Source: Pseudohongiella sp. (lineage in GTDB: Bacteria > Pseudomonadota > Gammaproteobacteria > Pseudomonadales > Pseudohongiellaceae). Taken from it: 64,000 nt of DNA. The notes under the pieces are model-generated. The model did not search any database, had not been told where the DNA came from, and was given only the letters and a program-made list of their open reading frames with translations. The position numbers were made by a program, and so were the translations under genes. Shown in pieces: positions 1-7,112 of the stretch; the first letter of the stretch is position 1, and every line of letters starts with the position of its first letter. Location of the stretch: contig NZ_DRFV01000001.1 of NCBI RefSeq assembly GCF_011050365.1, positions 1 to 64,000 of the forward strand. The letters are read 5' to 3'.

Positions 1-200
1 TGCAGTGGTGTTTGTGTACCATTGGTCCAGATACCCTGCAAATCGGGTCTGCCATCAGTGGTGCGGGGTAGTTGGGGCGATTGCGACAGTTGCGACGTCT
101 CTTGCGCCTGGGCAGCGAGACTGGCGCCAGCGGCGATCAGGGCGGCACAAACAATGCGGGCTTTGAACATGCCGGGTTTCTTGTTGTTGGTCAGCATCAT
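1..200 (-). CDS. Exported protein with PDLQGIWTN motif, 5' part only
   Basis: The gene runs off the left edge, so only the first 66 codons are visible. Two tandem ATG codons at 200 and 197 can start it. The product opens with a lysine-rich n-region and a hydrophobic core ending in AAQAQE, a standard Sec signal peptide. It then reads RTTDGRPDLQGIWTNGTQTP. That DGxPDLQGIWTN signature recurs at the N-terminus of a large family of exported proteins of unknown function, which I recall only as hypothetical proteins. The 350-residue protein at 31757-32809 carries a related motif (PELGGIWTN), so the two are probably distant paralogues. The body of the protein is not visible, so no function can be assigned. 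Confidence 0.75.
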   Translation of the reverse strand, partial: MMLTNNKKPGMFKARIVCAALIAAGASLAAQAQETSQLSQSPQLPRTTDGRPDLQGIWTNGTQTPL

Positions 201-256
201 GATACCTGCGGGTGTTGATGAGCGGCGTGACTACTATAACCGAAATTGGCGACAGG

Positions 257-278
257 GGCTTTGCCTGCAGGCAAAGCC
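257..278. repeat. Perfect 22-bp palindrome upstream of bfd
   Basis: Bases 257-278 are a perfect inverted repeat with no loop (half-site GGCTTTGCCTG). It lies between the divergent left-edge gene and bfd, about 27 bp before the putative Fur box. There is no T-tract, so an intrinsic terminator is unlikely. A dimeric regulator site or a mobile-repeat remnant are the alternatives. Confidence 0.6.
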
Positions 279-304
279 AATCGGCATAATAATTTTTTGC
301 ATAT

Positions 305-323
305 CGTATTGACAATCATTCCT
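305..323 (+). promoter_or_regulatory. Candidate Fur box upstream of bfd
   Basis: The 19 bases at 305-323 match 12 of 19 positions of the classical Fur consensus, with an intact right core (CAATCATT). It lies 57 bp before the bfd start, where an iron-repressor site is expected because bfd genes are commonly Fur-repressed. Assignment is by eye only. Confidence 0.45.
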
Positions 324-379
324 ATTCGCGTTTATTCTGCAGCCTGTCCTGATCATTTTTCCACAGTGAGGCTGCCCGA

Positions 380-577
380 ATGTACGTTTGCATATGCCGT
401 CAGATTACCGATAAGCAGATCCGCGAGTATTGCGCGGGCGGTGATGTATCCATGGCGGATGTACGTGCTGACCTGGGCCTGGCCAGTGATTGCGGTCGAT
501 GTGGCAAGTATGCCCGTCAGATCGTTGCTGAAACTGTTTCTGCCGCCAACCTCAAGAATATTGCTTACGCGGCGTAG
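380..577 (+). CDS. bfd: Bacterioferritin-associated ferredoxin
   Basis: This is a 65-residue [2Fe-2S] protein of the BFD-like family, which docks on bacterioferritin and delivers electrons to release stored iron. The four cluster cysteines are visible: C4 and C6 (CIC) near the N-terminus, and C38 and C41 (DCGRC), with the normal family spacing and length. The ATG at 380 follows a weak GAGGC. The bacterioferritin gene lies 180 bp downstream on the same strand, which confirms the role. A Fur-like site sits just upstream, so induction under iron starvation is likely. Confidence 0.95.
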   Translation: MYVCICRQITDKQIREYCAGGDVSMADVRADLGLASDCGRCGKYARQIVAETVSAANLKNIAYAA

Positions 578-600
578 CCACGCCCGCCTGACCAGCTTCG

Positions 601-619
601 CAGAACCCGAATCATTCTC
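601..619 (+). promoter_or_regulatory. Second candidate Fur-like site, upstream of bfr
   Basis: Bases 601-619 match 12 of 19 Fur consensus positions, nearly all in the right half (AATCATTCTC). The site lies about 140 bp before the bfr start, within the bfd-bfr gap. The left half is poor, so this is weaker than the site at 305. Confidence 0.25.
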
Positions 620-757
620 GTTTACACTCTCTTTTTCTTTTTAGTCTCAATGGCTTAGCGCTGTTTTGGCTTGACTTGTGCGGCGTTACAGCGCACCCTT
701 GTCAGCTGTTTTCCGGCGTCGTTCGCCAGAAACGCCAAACATGATAAGGAGTCATTC

Positions 758-1222
758 ATGAAAGCCGATAAAACCATGATCAAACACCTGAACAAAGCGC
801 TTGGCAATGAGCTGGTGGCGATCAATCAGTATTTCCTGCATTCGCGTATGTACAAGGACCGTGGTCTGATCAAGCTGGCAGACAAGGAATATGAAGAATC
901 CATCGACGAGATGAAACATGCGGACCAGCTGATCGACCGCATTCTGTTTCTTGACGGTCTGCCCAACCTGCAAAGTCTGGGCAAATTGCTGATCGGTGAG
1001 CACACCAAAGAGATGCTGGAGTGTGACCTGAAACTGGAGCACCAGGCTATTCCTGACCTGCGTGACGGTATCGAATATGCCGAGTCCATCCGTGATTACG
1101 TCAGTCGCGACCTGTTGTCTTCGATTCTGGAAAGCGAAGAAGAGCACGTCGACTGGCTGGAAACCCAGCTCAGCCTGATCGAGTCGGTTGGTCTGGAAAA
1201 TTACCAGCAATCAATGATGTAA
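758..1222 (+). CDS. bfr: Bacterioferritin
   Basis: This 154-residue haem-containing ferritin oxidises Fe(II) at a di-iron centre and stores iron in a 24-subunit cytoplasmic shell. All ferroxidase ligands are in canonical positions: E18, E51, H54, E94, E127 and H130. M52, the residue that binds haem between subunits, is also present, so this is the haem-binding, catalytically competent type. The ATG at 758 is preceded by AAGGA at 746-750. An in-frame extension back to about 671 lacks ferritin similarity and was rejected. It follows bfd on the same strand, its natural partner. Confidence 0.97.
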   Translation: MKADKTMIKHLNKALGNELVAINQYFLHSRMYKDRGLIKLADKEYEESIDEMKHADQLIDRILFLDGLPNLQSLGKLLIGEHTKEMLECDLKLEHQAIPDLRDGIEYAESIRDYVSRDLLSSILESEEEHVDWLETQLSLIESVGLENYQQSMM

Positions 1223-1255
1223 CGATCTGGTATCGACGAAACTACCTGGAGCGGC

Positions 1256-2368
1256 TTATTGCCCCTCCAGGCCTTCCAGAAATTCAAGCACAGCGGTATT
1301 GGTCGCTGCAGGCAACTCCTGCTGGATCCAGTGTCCGGCCTCCGGCAATACCACCACGCCACGCAGATCTTCCACCACCCGGTTCATGGCCCCTTGCAGG
1401 CGTCCCTGTGATGCGCCACCAATCACCACGTCGTTCTCTCCCGCGATAAAAAGCGTCGGTACGGTGATCTTTTCGCCGGTCAAATGCGGGGTAATTTCCC
1501 AGTTGCGGTGGAAGTTGCGGTAGTAATTTACGCCACCGCGAAAGCCGGCCTCTTCAAATTGGCTGACAAAATAGTCCAGGTCTTCCTGATTGAGCCAGTC
1601 CGGCAGGCCCTTGGCGGCGCCCAGCCGTGGGATCCAGCCACCGGCAGAGCGATGGCGATCGGTCACTTCAGGGGCTTCGCGGGGTGAATCCGGTGACAGG
1701 TACAAACGACTGAGCAGTGCCTGCGGATCGGCGTCGTACTCGGCTTCTGCCACCCCCGGCTCCTGGTGGTACAGGATGTAGTAGAAATTATCGCCAAAGG
1801 CGTTGCGCCATCCTACCAGTGGTGACTCTGCCGGCCGGCCGCTGTAGGGTACGCTCATGGCGACCAGCGCGGAGAAGCGTTCCGGGTGCAGCAACACGGT
1901 ATTCCATGCCACGATGGAGCCCCAGTCGTGGCCCATGAGAATGGCTTTGTCTTCGCCGTAGGCGTCAATAATGCCGACGATATCGGCGGCCAGCGTGACA
2001 ATGTCGTAGTCTTCCACATTGGGCGGTGCCTCGGTGGCGCCGTAGCCCCGCATGTCGGGTGCCACCACGCGGTAACCGGCATTGGCCACTGCCTGGATCT
2101 GGTGGCGCCAGGAATACCAGGATTCCGGCCAGCCATGCGCCATGATGACCAGCGGGCCTGTGTCGCCCATGGTTGCCAGGCGCATTCGGATGCCATTGGT
2201 TTCAATAAAACGGAAGCTGATGCCGGGGATAGGAGACTCTTCATTCATAAGTGCGTTCTCGGTCTGGGCGTCGGTTTGTGCGAACAGTTGAGTGGGACCG
2301 GACAGGGCTGCCAGACACAGCACGGCGGCGGCAGTGAAGAATTTAAAATGTGATGGTGACAATTTCAT
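1256..2368 (-). CDS. Exported epoxide-hydrolase-like alpha/beta hydrolase
   Basis: The 370-residue protein has a Sec signal peptide (residues 1 to about 30, ending LFAQ). An alpha/beta-hydrolase fold follows. The oxyanion-hole motif HGWPESWYSWR is at 78-88. The nucleophile elbow GHDWG places aspartate D148 as nucleophile, and the catalytic histidine is H346 in EAGHW. Aspartate at the elbow together with HGWP is the pattern of epoxide hydrolases and haloalkane dehalogenases. The WxWRHQ context favours epoxide hydrolase. The substrate is unknown and activity should be periplasmic. Two other members of this superfamily are encoded at 4920 and 26958, suggesting expansion of secreted epoxide/ester hydrolysis. 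Confidence 0.88.
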   Translation of the reverse strand: MKLSPSHFKFFTAAAVLCLAALSGPTQLFAQTDAQTENALMNEESPIPGISFRFIETNGIRMRLATMGDTGPLVIMAHGWPESWYSWRHQIQAVANAGYRVVAPDMRGYGATEAPPNVEDYDIVTLAADIVGIIDAYGEDKAILMGHDWGSIVAWNTVLLHPERFSALVAMSVPYSGRPAESPLVGWRNAFGDNFYYILYHQEPGVAEAEYDADPQALLSRLYLSPDSPREAPEVTDRHRSAGGWIPRLGAAKGLPDWLNQEDLDYFVSQFEEAGFRGGVNYYRNFHRNWEITPHLTGEKITVPTLFIAGENDVVIGGASQGRLQGAMNRVVEDLRGVVVLPEAGHWIQQELPAATNTAVLEFLEGLEGQ

Positions 2369-2440
2369 GCTCGGGCACTCCCTGGCTTTGCTATGATGCA
2401 GCCGAGCTTACAACATTTACCCGGATAGAAGAACCGCCTT

Positions 2441-2761
2441 ATGCTGAGTTTGATGGACCTGGTCTGGTTGGCGTTATTGGTAGTGCTGGTCAATCATTGG
2501 TGGCGATCGCGCGATGCCAAGGCGTTTGCCCTGCAGTATGCCGCGCGCCGCTGCAAGGAGCTGGATCTGCAGCTGCTGGATCAAAGCATGGTGCTGAAAC
2601 AGAGCCGGCTGCGCCGCGGCGATACCAGTGTGCTGCAGTGGTACCGGCGCTACGACTTTGAATTTTCCTCCACTGGCCATGAACGTTACCCGGGCTCGGT
2701 GGAGCTGGCCGGCAATCGCCTGCTGGGGATCGAAATGTCGGCGTACGTGACTCAGGATTGA
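2441..2761 (+). CDS. DUF3301 family protein
   Basis: A 106-residue protein with an N-terminal hydrophobic helix (residues 6-18) followed by a basic, soluble domain. The stretch from RYDFEFSSTGHERY to the C-terminal GNRLLGIEM matches the pattern I know for DUF3301, a small gammaproteobacterial family of unknown function. It stands alone: its neighbours on both sides are on the opposite strand. The ATG at 2441 is the first in frame; M5 is an alternative start. No catalytic residues can be proposed. Confidence 0.75.
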   Translation: MLSLMDLVWLALLVVLVNHWWRSRDAKAFALQYAARRCKELDLQLLDQSMVLKQSRLRRGDTSVLQWYRRYDFEFSSTGHERYPGSVELAGNRLLGIEMSAYVTQD

Positions 2762-2779
2762 CCCGCACGCCGACGCCAG

Positions 2780-4795
2780 TCAGCGCGTGCCCGGCATAAT
2801 CTCGAACACCGGATCGAACTCCATCAGCACCGATGCCAGTTGCTGCAGCACCGCCGCATTGCCGGTGACCTGCCCGCGACCACTGGTAAGCTGGCTGGCC
2901 AGTGTCGCCTGTCCCATGATGACCTGATCCAGATCACTGCGGTTCATGGTGATACTGGCATCGGCATCACTGGCGCGGTAGCCGGCGATATTGGTTAGCG
3001 TGCCGCCACGCATTTCAATGACAAACTGCTCACCGTTGTCAGGTGTGCTGAAATTGATCTTGAATGCCATGCCGTCGGCGAGCTGACTGTCCACCCGGGT
3101 CGCGATCGCGTCCCACCACTGCGTTGTGGTCATGGCGCGCGCCAGATCCGGGCTGGTGCCGCGCGCCGGGCCGGCCGGCGCCACACCGTTGCGCAGTTCC
3201 TGTGCCGCGGTCAGAAAGGCATTACGCATGCTGGCGCTTTCGTACTGATAACCCAGCTGCTCAAAGGTAGCTGCCAACAGGTCCTTGCCGGCCCGGTTGT
3301 CAGGTTCGGCGTAGACCAGTTTGTTGAGAATCTCCATGGCATGGCGGTACTGGCCCTGGTCAAACAGTGTCTGCGCACGCGGCAAAATCGCATTGGCGCC
3401 GCCCATCATCTCGACATACAGCGGCGCGGCATCTTCCGGTGACAACGGTGCCAGCGTAGCCGGGTTGCCATCCCAGTAGCCCAGGTAACGATTGATGACG
3501 GCGCGCGAGTTGTGGAATTCGGAGCCGTGATACTGGCGCACACTCCAGCTTTGCTGCAGTGATTGTGGCACCTGGTACTCGTTGTGCATCTGGCTGATGG
3601 TGACGCCGCGGTTGGCCAGGTTCAGCACCTGGTTGTTCAGGTTGGCGTAGGCATCACGCTGATCACGCATGACTTCCTGAATGCGGTCGTTACCCCAGCG
3701 CGGCCAGTTGTGCGAGGAGATCATCACCTCGGCGTCCTGGCCGAAGCGATACAGGGCCTCATTGATCTGCCGTGACCAGGACAGGGCATCGCGCACCAGA
3801 GCTCCGCGCAGGGTGTAGATATTATGGATGGTGGCCGTGATATTTTCCGCCGCCCAGAACACGTTGTGATCCGGAAACCAGGCATTCATTTCTGCCGGTG
3901 CCTCGGTGCCCGGTGTATTCTGGAATACCACCCGTACGCCGTCGATGGTGTGTTCCTCGAAGTCCCTGCGGATGACCACAGTCGGCGCGATGAGACCACT
4001 GCTGCCGCGTGCCAGCGCCTTGCCAATGGCCGAGTCCACCTGGCCGAACGGTCCGGCCGCAAGCGGGTTGCCGTACTGATACGATGCCCTGCGGGTCATG
4101 GCGTTACCCGCGTAGACATTTTCCGAAATCGCCTCTTCCATAAAACCGGCGGGCGCATAAATATCGACCCCTCTGGTTTGCACATCGTCATCGCTGATGA
4201 CGCCGCGCACGCCGCCAAAGTGGTCTATATGCGAATGCGAATACACCACGGCCGACACCGGCCGCTCACCCAATTGTTCGTTGGCAAAGGCCAGCGCGGC
4301 AGCCGCCGTTTCCCGGGTCAGCAGCACGTCGAACAGAATCCAGCCCTGTTCACCTTTGATCAGTGTCATATTGGCCAGATCGTAGCCGCGTATCTGATAG
4401 GCGAAATCCGGTACCACCTCGTACAGGCCATAGTTCATGTTCAGCGTGGCCTGGCGTTGCAGCGACGGATGGATACTGTCGTAATCCTGACCGTCCAGTA
4501 AAAAGTCGTATCGACCTATATCCCAGACCACGTTGCCGGCTGCGCCCAGAATCTGTCGGTAGTCAGGTGCGGCGACAAAACCGCGTTGTGACTCATCGAA
4601 ATCGCGCTGGTCGGCAAAGGGTAATGATGCCCTCAGTATGGCCTGCCGTTCTGCTGTGACGGCGCTGGCGGGCTGGCTGGAAGACTGGGCCTGGGCCTGG
4701 GCCTGGGCCTGAGATTGAGGCTGCGCATGGCTGGCCGTGCTGATGGCAAGGAGCAGGGCAAGGGCGGTGAGATGACAATTACCGATGGTTCGCAT
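2780..4795 (-). CDS. Secreted alkylsulfatase, SdsA1 type
   Basis: A 671-residue metallo-beta-lactamase-fold sulfatase that cleaves primary alkyl sulfates such as SDS to alcohol and sulfate. A signal peptide (ending SHAQ) is followed by a Q/A-rich linker at about 25-40. The zinc motif HSHIDH is at 187-192. Then come the central alkylsulfatase dimerisation region (YLGYWDGNPATL, MGGANAIL) and a C-terminal SCP2-like domain (FKINFSTPDNGEQF). Length and domain order match Pseudomonas aeruginosa SdsA1 throughout. It should act in the periplasm or outside the cell and would let the cell use sulfate-ester surfactants. It is divergently transcribed from the epoxide hydrolase at 4920. Oddity: an in-frame hexanucleotide repeat encodes the linker. 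Confidence 0.93.
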   Translation of the reverse strand: MRTIGNCHLTALALLLAISTASHAQPQSQAQAQAQAQSSSQPASAVTAERQAILRASLPFADQRDFDESQRGFVAAPDYRQILGAAGNVVWDIGRYDFLLDGQDYDSIHPSLQRQATLNMNYGLYEVVPDFAYQIRGYDLANMTLIKGEQGWILFDVLLTRETAAAALAFANEQLGERPVSAVVYSHSHIDHFGGVRGVISDDDVQTRGVDIYAPAGFMEEAISENVYAGNAMTRRASYQYGNPLAAGPFGQVDSAIGKALARGSSGLIAPTVVIRRDFEEHTIDGVRVVFQNTPGTEAPAEMNAWFPDHNVFWAAENITATIHNIYTLRGALVRDALSWSRQINEALYRFGQDAEVMISSHNWPRWGNDRIQEVMRDQRDAYANLNNQVLNLANRGVTISQMHNEYQVPQSLQQSWSVRQYHGSEFHNSRAVINRYLGYWDGNPATLAPLSPEDAAPLYVEMMGGANAILPRAQTLFDQGQYRHAMEILNKLVYAEPDNRAGKDLLAATFEQLGYQYESASMRNAFLTAAQELRNGVAPAGPARGTSPDLARAMTTTQWWDAIATRVDSQLADGMAFKINFSTPDNGEQFVIEMRGGTLTNIAGYRASDADASITMNRSDLDQVIMGQATLASQLTSGRGQVTGNAAVLQQLASVLMEFDPVFEIMPGTR
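4685..4714 (-). repeat. Hexanucleotide repeat coding for a Q/A linker in the alkylsulfatase
   Basis: CTGGGC occurs four times at 4685-4708, followed by CTGAGA. Read on the minus strand it encodes alternating Gln-Ala just after the signal peptide. Because the unit is six bases, gain or loss of units changes linker length but not frame. Confidence 0.85.
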
Positions 4796-4919
4796 AACAA
4801 TGGCCTCATTTTTTTTGTATTGGCAGTAAAGCCGAATTTTACAGGTAGTTCAAGCGGCTTGAATCGCACAATCAGGGCAGCTACTATCGATTAAAATCAA
4901 AACCACAGAGGTCTGGCCC

Positions 4920-6236
4920 ATGGGGCGTAATCACCCACAACTGATGCTTCGCTGGCGCTGCTGCCTGTTACGGGTGATGCACTGCAGCCTTGCCCTGATG
5001 TTGTTTTTCTTTTCTATCCAAGCCCAAGCCCAAGCCCAAGCCCAAGTTACCCAAGCCCAAGACGATACCGACATGTCAGAGTCAAACGAATCGATACAAG
5101 CTTTTCAGATCTCGGTTTCCGATGCCGCGCTGACTGATCTGCAGCAGCGCCTGCATCGCACCCGGCTGCCAGACCAGATGCCCGGCACCGGCTGGAATTA
5201 CGGCACCGATACTGCCTGGTTAAAAACGCTGCTCGAATACTGGCGTGATGAGTTTGACTGGCGCGCCCAGGAAGCGCAGCTGAACCGTTTTGATCAGTTT
5301 GTTACCCACATTGATGGTGTCGATCTGCATTTTATCCATCAGCGCTCACCGCACGAGCAGGCCCGGCCGTTGCTGCTGACGCACGGCTGGCCCGGGTCTG
5401 TCGTCGAGTTCCGGCACATCATCGACGCGCTGACCCACCCGGAACAGCATGGCGGCAGTGCTGATGACGCCTTTCATGTCATTGCGCCATCGCTGCCGGG
5501 ATTCGCTTTTTCCGGTAAACCCGATCAGCCCGGGTACAACCCTGAACGCATGGCGCACATGCTGGCCGCGCTGATGCAGCGCCTGGGTTATCAGCGTTAC
5601 GGTGCCCAGGGCGGTGACTGGGGCGGCATCATCAACCGTATTCTGGCGGCGCGTTACCCCGACCGCCTGCTGGGGCTGCATTCCAATTTTGTACTGGCCG
5701 GTGCGCCGCGCGATCCGGATATTCTGGCGGCAACGCCGGCCGCCGACATACAGCGTCGTGAGGCGCGTCAGGCCTACATGGCCAATGAAGTGGGTTATCA
5801 GCAGATTCAGGGTACCAAACCGCAGACGCTGGGCGTGGGACTGAATGATTCGCCCGCAGGTCTGGCGGCCTGGATCGGTGAGAAATTTCACGGTTGGAGC
5901 GATCTGGACGGCAGGGCGCCGGACAGCAAATTCAATCGTGATGACCTGCTCACCAACATCAGCGTGTACTGGTTCACTCAGAGCATCACATCGTCGGCGC
6001 GTATCTATTACGAAAATCGTGCGGTGCCGCTGACTGAGCCGCTGGGTTATGTCAGTGTGCCCACCGCCGGCGCCATCTTCCCGAAAGAAATCTACCTGAC
6101 GCCTCGTCTGTGGGCGGAGCAATCCTACAATATTGTCCGCTGGACGGAGATGCCTCGCGGTGGCCACTTCGCTGCAATGGAGGAGCCGCAACTCCTGATC
6201 GACGATATCCGCGCCTTCTTTGCCGGATTGGAATAA
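4920..6236 (+). CDS. Exported epoxide hydrolase with EHN domain
   Basis: The 438-residue protein resembles microsomal/juvenile-hormone-type epoxide hydrolases. After an N-terminal hydrophobic segment (about 20-34) and a Q/A linker comes the EHN lid domain (residues 60-145: FQISVSDAALTDLQQRL, GTGWNYG). The alpha/beta-hydrolase core has HGWP at 155-158, nucleophile D233 in GGDWGG, and H416 in RGGHFAAMEEP. It would hydrolyse epoxides to diols by a covalent aspartyl-ester mechanism; its natural substrate is unknown. The ATG at 4920 follows AGAGG. An internal methionine near residue 52 could start a cytoplasmic form, but the hydrophobic segment argues for export. Divergent from the alkylsulfatase. 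Confidence 0.9.
   Translation: MGRNHPQLMLRWRCCLLRVMHCSLALMLFFFSIQAQAQAQAQVTQAQDDTDMSESNESIQAFQISVSDAALTDLQQRLHRTRLPDQMPGTGWNYGTDTAWLKTLLEYWRDEFDWRAQEAQLNRFDQFVTHIDGVDLHFIHQRSPHEQARPLLLTHGWPGSVVEFRHIIDALTHPEQHGGSADDAFHVIAPSLPGFAFSGKPDQPGYNPERMAHMLAALMQRLGYQRYGAQGGDWGGIINRILAARYPDRLLGLHSNFVLAGAPRDPDILAATPAADIQRREARQAYMANEVGYQQIQGTKPQTLGVGLNDSPAGLAAWIGEKFHGWSDLDGRAPDSKFNRDDLLTNISVYWFTQSITSSARIYYENRAVPLTEPLGYVSVPTAGAIFPKEIYLTPRLWAEQSYNIVRWTEMPRGGHFAAMEEPQLLIDDIRAFFAGLE
5018..5047 (+). repeat. Hexanucleotide repeat coding for a Q/A linker in the epoxide hydrolase
   Basis: CCAAGC is repeated four times plus one imperfect unit at 5018-5047. It encodes Gln-Ala repeats just after the hydrophobic export segment. 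It mirrors the repeat in the divergent alkylsulfatase gene, at a similar distance from its start. Confidence 0.85.
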
Positions 6237-6243
6237 CACGGGT

Positions 6244-6942
6244 CTACAGCGGCGGATGACCCCAGGGATCCGGGGGTGTCGGCACGGCTGCAGACAAGTC
6301 AAACTCCACCCGGAACAGGCGGTTGGAGTCGCGGCGCCCCAGTTCGTACACAAACACCTCGCCCGGCACAATCTCCATGGCCCAGACGTTGGTCAGTGAC
6401 ACCAGCATGTCGCCGCGGGTGAACATGTCGATGGAGAACTGATCAACGGGAAATTCCTGGCGCCTGGCGGTGCCGTCATCGTCGGTATCACCGCCGTACA
6501 TGGTCACCGCATCGTCGCTGCCGTCTTCATGTCGATGGTCATGTTTCAGGCGTAAGCCGTCATCGGTGCGGGTCACAATCCAGGTACGGCTGTGATCATC
6601 GCCGACATGAAACGGTATGCGGATTTCATTGTTACTGCATTCGCGTACATGCATTACCAGGGTTTGGTTGGCAAACGCATCATCTTCCGGCGGCGGGGTA
6701 TTGGCGACAACCCGTCCGGCGAAGGACTGGCCGCAGTATTGTGCGATATTGGCGATGAACTGGTCGGCAGGCTGGCTGCCGGCGAAACGACCGGTCAGGG
6801 CCTCTGTTTCGGTGGGGGTGTCTGCCGGGTCACTGCAGGCGGCCAGTGTCAGCAGCAGGCAAATCTGGACTGCTGCTGACAAAACCCGGGCTACTACCGG
6901 CCGGTTGGTACTTGCTCTGTTACTTGCGGCATGACTATTCAT
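6244..6942 (-). CDS. Putative lipoprotein of unknown function
   Basis: A 232-residue protein starting at the ATG at 6942, preceded by AGGGACAGG. An in-frame extension to 7059 would place 39 extra, non-signal-like residues before the export signal and was rejected. The N-terminus has a hydrophobic stretch ending LLTLAACS, a good lipobox, so it is probably a lipid-anchored envelope protein. The rest is a globular domain rich in D, R and T, with a PFHVGDDHSRTW segment and a C-terminal FRVEFDLSAAVPTPPDPWG tail. I do not recognise a family. It is convergent with the epoxide hydrolase and divergent from the acylase-family gene at 7113. Confidence 0.75.
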   Translation of the reverse strand: MNSHAASNRASTNRPVVARVLSAAVQICLLLTLAACSDPADTPTETEALTGRFAGSQPADQFIANIAQYCGQSFAGRVVANTPPPEDDAFANQTLVMHVRECSNNEIRIPFHVGDDHSRTWIVTRTDDGLRLKHDHRHEDGSDDAVTMYGGDTDDDGTARRQEFPVDQFSIDMFTRGDMLVSLTNVWAMEIVPGEVFVYELGRRDSNRLFRVEFDLSAAVPTPPDPWGHPPL

Positions 6943-7112
6943 GTCCCTGTCCCTGACTGATTCAGGTTCGAGACTAGCCTGTTTCAGTGTCGCAGGCAAC
7001 GACCAGGCGCCGGGCAGGCACCGGGCAGTGACAGTGGGTGTGCCGCGTTTTTTTGACATGCATGAGCACGGCTTCTATGCTGACATCCGGACACCTTAAT
7101 CGGAGAATAATA

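Noticed and set aside
22-315. Small frames on both strands at the left edge
   Set aside because: They are shadows of, or overlap, the truncated exported-protein gene that reads from 200 to the edge.
671-757. Extended start of bacterioferritin
   Set aside because: Extra residues lack ferritin similarity, while ATG 758 has AAGGA and places all ligands at canonical numbers.
5346-6371. Minus-strand reading frame of 341 codons
   Set aside because: Antisense to the epoxide hydrolase, which has a complete catalytic set; no domain is recognisable.
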